Part shown: one piece after another, positions 1 through 8,030 of the stretch
Layout of the letters: each line of letters starts with the position of its first letter
Position numbering within the stretch: position 1 is the first letter of the stretch
From: Dinochytrium kinnereticum
Lineage: Eukaryota; Chytridiomycota; Chytridiomycetes; Chytridiales; Chytridiaceae
DNA length: 27,290 nucleotides
Direction: 5' to 3'
NCBI GenBank assembly: GCA_027604005.1
Contig: JADGJT010000197.1
Location: 3,933 to 31,222 of the forward strand
Notes under the pieces: generated by a model
What the model was told of the DNA's origin: nothing
What the model saw: the letters and a program-made list of their open reading frames with translations, nothing else
Database searches by the model: none
Translations under genes and position numbers: made by a program

Positions 1-87
1 AAAAAAAAAAAAAAACACGCGTCAACATGGATTGCCCACATTCATTTCCCCTCTCCCAGCAAGGGCTACCCCCCCACCTCCTCCTAC

Positions 88-2397
88 CTTATCAATGTAC
101 TGCCACTTGATGTCCCACGCCGCGAGGGCGCTCTTCTCAGCCGGTATAGACTTGACCAGATTCTCAATGGCCTTCTTCCTCTCGTCCACAGTCATGATGC
201 GACTCACGACAAAGCCGGACCCCGAAGGCGCAGGGTAAACCTCCTCAGCTCTTTGCTTGACCTCTTCCTCCCTCTCTCGTGCCTGCTGCATCACCTTCTC
301 CTCCTCCTTTCGCCTCCGCTCCTCCTCAAGCCTGTCCACGTCGGGCACCATCCTAGCCAGTTCCTCTTCCTCTGCCGCGCGGTCACGGTTGTCAGCCTCA
401 GTCTCTCGCTGAAGAAAGGGCTGGCGTCGGCTAACCCATCGCTGCCTATTTTTTATCCAAAAAAAAAAAAAAAAATTAAATAAAAAAAGGTAAAGAAAAA
501 AAAACGTTGATTTTGAAGAATGGGGTTTTCAGAAACAAACCTGTCGGTGTAGAATTCCTCCACTCCTCTTGTCTTCTCAACATCATCGTCCCATTCCTCC
601 AACCTCTTCCGCATGCCTTCACGATCCCTTGCTCGCTTTGCCTCCATCTCCTCCAGTTTCGCTTGGTACCCATGAAGAGCGCGAAGACGTTGTGCCTCTC
701 TGTTCAGGTACCGGTTTTCTCTCTGTTGGGGCGAAAAAAAAAAAAAAAAAAAAAAGTTGGAGAGAAAGAAGAAGAAAAAGAAAGAAAAAAAAAGGTTAAA
801 CAAAGGACTGCCCGCCGACACCCCCAAAAAAGCACTCTGGGCAACGCTTTTAAGAAAAAAAAATCAATGCTTTACCTCAATGTATGCCTGAGCGGCCTCA
901 CGCTCCCTGCGCTCCTGCCTTCTCTTCAACTCCTCTTCATCCACATCCTCCACAGTCTCCCTCCGATTTCCAGCCCTCCGATCATCATGAAACCGCCGCT
1001 CCCCCTCTCTTTCTCTCTCCTTCTCCCGCTCTCTCAGCTCCTGCCTTCTCCTCTCCTCCAACTTCTCCTCCCTCTCCCTCTTCTCCCTATCCTTTGCAGC
1101 CGAGCGTTCCCGAAACAGCGAAATCTCCTTGGACACCTTCTCCCTCTCCTCCGCGGGCATGTCCTCCGGAAGGTCATCCAAAGGGTTTCCCGACGATGGA
1201 AGGAGGAGGGACGACTCAACCTTGGGTTTGTCCACAGCGGCAGGGATGATGGAATTCAAAAAAGTCTCGGCGCTCTGAGACTTCATCTCCTTCAAAACCT
1301 GCGCCACCTCATCCAAGGCCATCTTCTCCGCTCTAGCAACCACCTCATCATTGTTTGTCCGCGTCATGGCAGCCTTGTACTCTTCGACATGGCGACGTGC
1401 AACCGCATCCACCTTCAACAACAGCTTTTTGGAAGGGTGATCCGCGTCAAGAGACGGCAACTCAATCCCACCACTGTCACCTCCCTCCCCTCCGAGAACT
1501 CGAAGCGCTCTTAGAACCGACTCGGCAGAGTCGTAAACACAGAATCCAAACCCTTTTGGTCTCGCGTTCGAGTCCGTCACCCGTTTCCAGTTCCGAACAA
1601 CACCGCATGTCTATGGGAGGCCGTCAGTCACTCTATTTCATACCATAATAAAAAAAAGGGGGGGGGTCGGGTCCAATGTAAAGAAAAAACGGGGGGGGGG
1701 GGGGTCAAGTCCAATATATACCCTTAACAATCTCTCCATCCAAGCATCGTACACCCCCTCGGTGATGCTACCCACAAAGACCGTCGTCAACTTGTCCATT
1801 GGGGATGGTATGTACATGGTCGGTTGGGCAAGCGGAGCAGGGGCAGAGAGGATGGGGGTGGCATGCATGAGTGGAGCGGCTGAGAATTGACCAGGCCTCG
1901 GAGGAGGATTGATGATTGGAGGTGCACCATATTGAGTTTGGGATGGGGCGGCTGGATGGGTTGAAAAGGGTACCCGACCCCCTGTTAGTTAGAGACATGA
2001 CTATTGTTTTTCACGGTCAAAGGAGGTGGTAGATGCGAGGAGGGGAGGGAAAACACACATTGCTCGCACCAACAACAAAAGATGCGAGAGGAAAAACATG
2101 ACCATTAATTCCACAGTCAAAGGGACTTTTGAACAGTCTTCATATCAGATGCGAGGAGGGGAGGGAAAACACACATTGCTCGCACCAACAACAAAAGATG
2201 CGAGAGGAAAAAACATGACCATTATTTCCACAGTCAAAGGGACTTTTAAACAGTCTTCATATCAGATGCGAGGAGGGGAGGAAAAACACACATTGCTCGC
2301 CCCCCAAAAAAAAACAAAAGATGCCTAGACCTGCACTCGCAATCCCTGCCGTACATAAAAACTTACCTCCAAAGGGAGCTCCAGGGGGGAAATTCAT
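88..2397 (-). CDS. RBM25: RBM25-type RNA-binding splicing factor (RRM + charged region + PWI), 3' end beyond window
   Basis: Exons on the minus strand: 2397-2367, 1981-1722, 1610-876, 722-541, 445-88; the intron after 88 runs off the window. The 522 residues seen start MNFPPGAPFG, followed by a proline-rich N-terminus, an RRM (RNP2 TVFVGSI at 77-83, RNP1 KGFGFCVY at 116-123), a long Glu/Arg-rich helical region, and the first half of a PWI domain (about 487-522, DERKKAIENLVKSIPAEKSA). This order is that of RBM25, a U1-snRNP-associated regulator of 5' splice-site choice in the nucleus. Start choice: the reading frame of exon 2 is open upstream of Met49 and stays proline-rich to an AACTAACAG acceptor. 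A matching phase-1 exon with a GTAAGT donor lies at 2397-2367. The first intron is 385 nt and holds a tandem repeat; the others are 95-153 nt with long T, G or C runs. Identity is firm; exon 1 is inferred. Confidence 0.88.
734..755. repeat. 22-nt A homopolymer (T on the coding strand) in RBM25 intron 3
   Basis: A run of 22 A lies in the intron 723-875. On the coding strand it is a T run just upstream of the CCCCAACAG acceptor, so it acts as, or grew out of, the polypyrimidine tract. Similar long T-sense runs sit in neighbouring introns. Exact length may be a sequencing approximation. Confidence 0.7.
1996..2330. repeat. 117-bp tandem repeat, about 2.9 copies, inside RBM25 intron 1
   Basis: Copies begin with gatgcgaggaggggagg at 2032, 2148 and 2265 (periods 116 and 117). 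Copies 1 and 2 are nearly identical, copy 3 is cut short with an expanded A-run, and a diverged partial copy (1996-2031) abuts the intron acceptor. Read in the direction of RBM25 transcription the array fills most of a 385-nt intron (1982-2366), about four times the length of the other introns of this gene. No coding role is supported. Confidence 0.85.
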
Positions 2398-2851
2398 GAC
2401 TTCCAAGTTTTTTTTTCAAATTTGACGATCCTCGAAAGTTCACAGTGCAGGTTTGACTGGGAACTGAAGGCCATCATCACTCTGCCTTATTCACACACGT
2501 TGCCCAGCAAACTCTTCTTCATCAATGACGAGAACTGCGTTGTGATGGCATTTTATTTCGTTGTAATCTTGCTGGCCTGAGAAGAGGCTGTGGAGCTGTG
2601 AGGTCGATGGACAGAAATGTTCAATGTCCATATTGGGCGGGACAACCAGCAACAACAAACCAGCTCAAGGACATGTTACAATTATTAGCCTTTTTTTTGT
2701 TTTGGTTTTTTTTGTAAAGAAAACGCGCACTTCAAGTTAAAAAAAAACAACAAGTGAAATCAAAAGGCGGGGTAAGACCCCTTAAAAACCACAGAGACCT
2801 CATAAAAAGAACTGGCATACACAACATGAGCACCAAAAGAAAAAAAAACAA
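2398..2851. other. Intergenic: 3' flank of Aurora kinase gene and promoter of RBM25 (both minus strand)
   Basis: A stretch of 454 bp between the tandemly oriented Aurora and RBM25 genes. It holds A/T homopolymers (for example 2691-2715) and no open frame with splice or family support. The RBM25 promoter should lie in its left half; no clear TATA box is visible. Confidence 0.6.
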
Positions 2852-4853
2852 TCAAAACGACGACAAGATAGAATTCTCATCCTCCTTCACAAAAGCGTTT
2901 TCGGCAATCCAAGGATGCTGCCTAACAAGGTCCAGCTTAAGCCTTTTCTCCGGGTCATACTGAAGGAGCTTCAAGAAAAAAAGGTTAAAAAACCCACACA
3001 ACAAAAAAAAAAGCACAAACGATCCTCACCTTCTTAATCAGATCCTTTGCCCCATCCGAAACATAGTCTGGAATCTTCAGATCCACTTTCGCGATACGTC
3101 GGTAAGTTGCCTTGTAGCTGGTGTGATCCTCAAAGGGCGGAACTCCAACCAAAAACTCGTAACAAAGCACACCCAACGACCACAAATCGACGGCATCGTT
3201 GTGATCCTTACCCTCAACCATCTCTGGCGGCAGATAATCCAAAGTCCCGCAAAGAGTCTGACGCCTAACAAGAAAAAAAAAAAAAAAGGTAAGGTATTGA
3301 GGATGAACCATTGATACCAACCTAGTGTTTGTGTGAACACTCCATCCAAAGTCCGCAATCTTAAGCTCGCCTTTCAAGCCAATGAGGAGATTCTCTGTGT
3401 GATCGGGTTAATGCGGGGTTGCTTCATTGATACATTACCAGGCTTAATATCACGATGAATCACATGCTTTTTATGGAGGTATGAAAGGGCATCGGCCATC
3501 TGGAGAATGTACTAAAAACAGCAGAAATTTAAAAGGTAACATATCACACAGATGCAAGACATACATTTGCCGCCCTCTGCTCCGAGAATCTTTGGCATCG
3601 TCGTAGCTGTTTATAAAGCTCGCCTTGTGCCGCATATTCCAGGATCAAGTAAACTCGCTTAGCATCGTAAAAGTATCCATAAAGTCGCAAGATATTTCGG
3701 TGCCTTAAGAAAAAACAGAATCGTCTTAAAAACACTCTTCTTTTTCTTTTCCTTTTTTTGGAGGCAATGCCCACAAAAAAAAATAACCAAAAGAGTCAAA
3801 CATACCTCAAGTGTGACTGAATCTCGATTTCTCTTCTGAGTTGCTTCTCAACTTTGGATTGAATAAGCTCAGCCTTGAACAAGATCTTGAGGGCGACAAC
3901 ATATCCTGACTTCTTCTCCCTGGCAAGGTAAACACGACCAAACTTGCCCTTCCCCAACGCGCGACCGACATCAAAATCCTGAAGAGACCATCTTTTCTCG
4001 CCATTTTCACTTGCCTCGGATTCAGAGGACGGTGAACCTGTTGAGTTGGGCCTGCTTGAACCAGATGAATTCGAGGGCCCGTCGTCGCTACAAAGGGAGG
4101 TGAGTTTGTAATTAAAAGAAAGGAGATTAAAAGTCAAAAACCTTGGTTTTAGTGGGACCTCGTAGCTGTTGTTGGGACTCTTCTTCACCTTTGATGCAGC
4201 TTGTTGAGGAGAAGCAGGGACAATCTGAGAATTTGTTGGAGAATTGAGAGTTCCCGACTTGAATGAATCCTGATAGAGACAGACGCTCATGAGCTATGGA
4301 AATTCAGAAAAATGCGGCCTACCATGGACAACTCGTCCTGCGAACCCTTCTGTTGCAGCCGCGACTGGTAAGAACTGTTTGTCGACTTCAAGATACCCTG
4401 TCGCAGGGTTGAAGAAGCACCAGCAGAAGCCTTTGGAGGCGAAACAGGCCTCACCGCGCCAGTTTTGACAGTCCCCGCAGTGGCCGTCACAGTCGCAGTT
4501 GGCTTCTTACTGGCAACAGGCAAAGTTTGTCCGGTTGGTTGATTCGATCTCGACACAGGCAGCTTCCCTCCCTGAGGAATGGACGACCCAGCGGCACTAT
4601 TCAAAGCAGTCGAGGAGGATAGCGCAGGTTTCGTCGTCGCTCTTGCTTGCTGAGGCCTTTGGGCGTTGCCGTAGGTTGTCTGGTAGGTGTTCGTCAGGTT
4701 GCTCTGCCGCAGTATCCCTGGCCTGGTGGAGGCAGGGGCGGCATTCTCCTTCTCGCGAATGGACATGGAACGCATTCCTGACTCCAGCGTGCGCACACCG
4801 CCCTCCCTTTGCCTTGCTTGCGCTGATGAATGTGAAGTGGGGAGTCCGGACAT
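2852..4853 (-). CDS. ARK1: Aurora serine/threonine kinase
   Basis: Eight exons on the minus strand: 4853-4323, 4269-4142, 4087-3806, 3703-3565, 3511-3439, 3394-3322, 3264-3030, 2968-2852; together 1578 nt, 525 aa. All junctions keep frame and rebuild canonical kinase motifs: Gly loop GKGKFG (265-270), VALK Lys287, HRDIKPEN with Asp381 (codon 385 split by an intron), DFGWSVH (399-405), and activation loop [16 protein letters not shown] with the phosphorylatable Thr412. DFGWSVH and [12 protein letters not shown] are Aurora hallmarks. The role known for the family is chromosome biorientation, spindle function and cytokinesis. The 250-residue Ser/Thr/Pro-rich N-terminus has a KEN box (35-37), a typical APC/C-Cdh1 degron. 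The first in-frame ATG is at 4853; the codon four before it is TTG. The gene is divergent from the ING gene. A single Aurora would do both A and B jobs, as in yeasts; this is inference. Confidence 0.96.
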
Positions 4854-5478
4854 GGTTGTCTCCAACTCTTTTTAAAACCAAACCAAAGAAAAATGTTTTG
4901 GTTTGGTGGTGAATTTTCTGTTGGCGGTGAAAGGAGTGCTGGAGGAGGAGGAGGTGTTGAGGAGGATTCTTGCTGGAGCTGTTGCGTGCTTATTGTTGTG
5001 TGGGGGGGATATCCTTGCACGTATTTGTGCAGAGTGGACGCTGGCGGTGAAAGGGCCTGCGTGCTGGAGGAGGAGGTGTTGAGGAGGATTCTTGCTGGAG
5101 CTGTTGCGTGCTTATTGTTGTGTGGGGGGGATATCCTTGCACGCACTTGTGCAGAGTGGACGCTGGCTGGCGATGGATGCAGCTGATGCGCTTTCAGAGC
5201 GATCGATGAGCTGGCTGGTGGATGAAGAAAGCAAGATCGCGACAATATTGAAATAAAGCAAAAGCGCAAGCAGGCAGAGCGGCGTGAGCGTGAACTGGCA
5301 TCCATCGTCGCTTCTTTCTGCAGGCAGCCATCGGACGGCATCGTTGCTGCAGCGGTGAGCCGTCCGTCGCCTCAGCAGCACCAGCTTCACTCAATTGGAG
5401 TGGAGTTCTGAGCAAAAGTTGTCGTTGGGCGGGAATTCGTAGCACAGACGACTCGGTTGCACTGCAGAGCAGAGCAGA
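4854..5478. promoter_or_regulatory. Divergent promoter region between Aurora kinase and ING genes
   Basis: A 625-bp interval between start codons of two genes pointing apart, so both promoters and 5' UTRs should lie here. It carries the 120-bp tandem duplication (4923-5164). Short open frames on both strands come from repeat-rich DNA and have no family support. No convincing TATA element seen. Confidence 0.65.
4923..5164. repeat. Tandem duplication, two units of about 120 bp, in the Aurora/ING divergent promoter
   Basis: Unit A spans 4923-5042 and unit B 5043-5164. Both begin ggcggtgaaagg and end gtgcagagtggacgct. They share a nearly unbroken core from gttgaggaggattcttgctg through a run of seven G (gtgggggggatatcc) to ccttgcacg. 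Differences are limited to a short indel near the start and a few substitutions (gtatt versus cactt near the end). High identity implies a recent duplication or homogenisation. Confidence 0.9.
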
Positions 5479-7338
5479 ATGGCAACCTCTGCGCTGGTCT
5501 ACCTCGAGGCAAGTGGATGAATGATGATGGATGCTCCCGTCGTGCGCAAGCGACTAACACGCCTCAACCTGCTGCCATCCAGGACTACCTCGACAGTGAG
5601 TTGCTGAGCGCTTGACGCCTTTGCCTGACTGCCTGACTGACTGTCTGACTGACTGACTGACTGACTGAATCATTGCTTGCAGCCGTCGAGTCTCTGCCGC
5701 TGGAGCTGACCCGGAACTTTAGTCTGGTACCGCTGCTGGATGGGTTTCCGATGGGAATGACGCTGACACTTCCTTTCTAGCTAAGAGAGCTGGACTCGAC
5801 GGCGCAAGGTACACTTTGTTTGTTTTTGTTTTTGTTTTTTGGGAGGGGGGGGGGGGGGAGGACGAGACTGCTGGACGGTCTGTTTGTGCTGAAACTCAGC
5901 TCTCGTTTTATCCAGACATTTCCAGGACGCTTGAAACAGAGTCAGCAGGATTCGTCGAAACTGTTGCGGACCTCACCACAGAGGAGAAGCTGGAAAAGAT
6001 TCGAACTCTCACTCTGGTGTTCAGAGACTACCTTAAGCATGGCGAGGACAAGGTCGCTCTTGCTATTCAAACATACGATCTGGTGAGCGACAAGAAACCT
6101 CTTTGGAATAGTCCCTTTTTTTTTTTTTTTTTTTTGTTTGCTCATCGAATCCAGGTCGATAGACATATCCGAAGGCTCGATGAAGATCTTGCCAAGTACG
6201 ACGAGGAGCAGATGACGGGTCCAAAGATTGCGAGCTCATCCTCCATGACCAGGGATGAGGCCAGGGCCCTCAAGGCTGCCGAGAAGGCCACATCCCTGAA
6301 TACTGCAACAGTGACAGCAAACTCTTCTATATCTTCAATGAAGGCCGTTGAAGGAAGACGTGGTGCAGGTACGATCTTTTTTTTCCTCCCTTCTTCTCTT
6401 GATAGGAAATTCAGTGGTGGAGAGCAAATTAATGCCGTCGAACGATACCCCGAGCAAAAGTAGGGAAGAACGCTCCACGCTCGCAGTTTCTGAAATTATT
6501 TGATAGAACGAAAGACAAAAGATCGTCAAATGGAAAAGTCGCTGCCGCCAGAGCCGGTGAAAGAGGTAACACCACGCAAGGATAAGAATGGAAAGACCAG
6601 CGTGGCGCCACCTCCCAAAGCTCCTGCAAACAACAAGAAGAATGAAAAGAATCGGAAAGTGTTAGTATACTCCCTTTTGGGTTTAATTTTCGTTTTGTTT
6701 TTTTTTTTTTTTGTTTTTTTTTATTTAATTTTAGTTTGTTATTTTGTTTTGTTTTGTTTTTTGAAGTCTTGACATTCTTGTAAAAACTGCTAGCGCGGAA
6801 ACCACAAAAATCGCCACCGCTTCTCAGGCAAAGCTCAGCGCTCAAGATTTGCCTATTGATCCCAACGAGCCAAAATACTGTATATGCCAGCAAGTTTCGT
6901 TCGGGGAGATGGTTGGTGGGTGCACATTGTGACTTTTTGCTGTTCTTTTCTGTTATCTCCTGTTCTTATTATTATTTTCGGATCCATATCTAACAAAAAA
7001 AATATTAGGGGTAAGGAATTTTTCTGTTTTTTTTTTTTTTTTTTTTAAGTGTACCCTAATCGATGATGATCTCACACGAACCATTTTTTTTCTCTAGTGT
7101 GATAACGATAATGTAGGTTTAACCCTTTTTTTTCTGTTGTTTTGTAGAGGATATTGAATTTTCTTGATATTCTTGCAGTGTGAATTTGAATGGTTCCACT
7201 ATTCTTGTGTGGGGCTGACGGCGCCACCGAAAGGCTCATGGTACTGCCCAAATTGCGAGAAGACCCAGAAGAGAAAGGTTTGGAATGCTTGCGTGAATGT
7301 CGTAACTGATACATCCCCCTCTCTTGTTGCAGAAATGA
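5479..7338 (+). CDS. ING-family histone-reader protein (N-terminal ING domain, C-terminal PHD finger)
   Basis: Thirteen exons: 5479-5508, 5583-5595, 5683-5726, 5781-5808, 5916-6082, 6155-6368, 6406-6459, 6507-6660, 6794-6915, 7009-7010, 7098-7112, 7179-7277, 7333-7338; 948 nt, 315 aa. The N-terminus reads [20 protein letters not shown], the ING dimerisation helix signature. A low-complexity Lys-rich linker (SKKRKTKDR) follows. The C-terminus is a C4HC3 PHD finger: Cys264, Cys266, Cys277, Cys282, His288, Cys291, Cys304, Cys307, with the H3K4me3-pocket candidates Tyr263 and Trp286, then a basic tail KTQKRKK. ING proteins (Yng1/Yng2/Pho23, ING1-5) tether acetyltransferase or deacetylase complexes to H3K4me3 chromatin in the nucleus. 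ING4/5 or Yng2-like by length, but the subfamily is not settled. Intron 1 is GC-AG; exon 10 is apparently 2 nt long. Confidence 0.93.
5509..5582 (+). other. GC-AG intron (ING intron 1)
   Basis: The donor is CTCGAG|GCAAGT, i.e. GC with an otherwise perfect 5' splice site, and the acceptor is GCCATCCAG. A CTAAC branch word lies at 5554-5558. Only this splice joins VYLE to DYLD in frame, rebuilding the conserved ING signature. Confidence 0.85.
5624..5668. repeat. CTGA/TGAC simple repeat in ING intron 2
   Basis: Imperfect tetranucleotide repeat (ctgactgcctgactgactgt then ctgactgactgactgactga) inside intron 5596-5682, ending just before the TTGCAG acceptor. The tetramer itself resembles a fungal branch-site word (CTGAC), so the intron may contain many potential branch points. 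Confidence 0.8.
5845..5858. repeat. G homopolymer in ING intron 4
   Basis: A 14-nt G run after gggA, flanked by T-rich sequence, within intron 5809-5915. No function assigned. Confidence 0.7.
7009..7010 (+). other. Apparent 2-nt microexon (GG) of the ING gene
   Basis: Context is a CTAAC branch word at 6990-6994, then ATATTAG|GG|GTAAGG. Exon 9 ends GAG ATG GTT G (donor GTGGGT, 6916) and exon 11 starts TGT GAT. Only two extra G nucleotides make codon 276 GGG and give GEMVGCDNDN, the exact PHD spacing between the second and third zinc ligands. Without it, using the alternative GTTGGT donor at 6912, the protein would lose Val-Gly and the ligand spacing would be two short. Confidence 0.75.
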
Positions 7339-8030
7339 TGAGGAGTGGAATGTTCGTTCCTAAAGTCTTTCAATTTGCATATCCCCGTAAAGAACAACAA
7401 TCCTTTCTCCGTTCTTCCTTGCAATGAATAAATCGCTTGAGAACCTGCTTGAGCCTGCGTTGGTTGAGTGGTCTTCAGTTGATGGGGACAATAATAATCA
7501 CGCATGGGTAATAAAATCAAATAAAAAGAAGACTGGGATTTTATTTAACGTGTCTTCACTTTGAAGTGAAGCCATCGTCCATTTAATCGCCCGAAAGTGC
7601 CTGGAAGCAGGTCCCTTTTGAGCAGTAACCAGAGGTGTGGTGAGGGGATGAGGAGAGATATGCGCTGACCCAGACGATCGGAAATGAAGACAGCAGCCGG
7701 TGCCGCAAGGAACCAGCCGCCCGGATGCTGGAGAACCAGCGGTGCTGGAATGGTCTGGAAGCTCGTTGGTGTCGGCCAATGAGCGCACAGCTTCGCTTCG
7801 TCTTTCCATTTTCATCGACCCTTGATTGAACTGAATTGAATTGAGCTGAATTCAACTGAGCTGAAGGGTGAAATTTTTTTTGGATTCTTGGGAAAGACGG
7901 ACTCGCTGGCGACGCAGCCCCCCCCCTGGACAGACAGACAGACTGACAGAGACACACCCCTCCGTCGCATCGCACTTACCAGCACATCGCACAGAGACTG
8001 ACGCTGGCGCTGGCACTCCCTAACGTCGAT
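7339..8030. other. Intergenic region between ING and WSC genes with simple repeats
   Basis: Contains the ING 3' flank and the WSC-gene promoter and leader. Degenerate tgaattgaattgagctgaat-type repeats occupy 7825-7863, and a cagacagacaga-type repeat lies at 7931-7957. The last part (about 7990-8030) is in frame with the WSC protein and would encode a hydrophobic run LTLALALP before its first ATG, so it may be coding. Confidence 0.55.
7427..7432 (+). terminator. Probable poly(A) signal of the ING gene
   Basis: AATAAA 88 nt after the TGA at 7336-7338. Two further A-rich hexamer-like sites follow near 7508-7526. Confidence 0.5.

Noticed and set aside
507..1514. Long plus-strand open frame (335 codons) opposite RBM25
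   Set aside because: It is antisense to the RBM25 exons, runs through two introns with homopolymers, and is rich in Leu/Pro/Ser as expected from the complement of Glu/Arg-rich coding sequence.
1996..2330. CRISPR-like array
   Set aside because: The 117-bp repeat is contiguous without unique spacers, lies in a eukaryotic intron, and has no cas genes nearby.
4694..5341. Minus-strand open frame of 215 codons upstream of Aurora
   Set aside because: It crosses both units of the promoter duplication and overlaps Aurora exon 1 in another frame; the low-complexity composition reflects the repeat.
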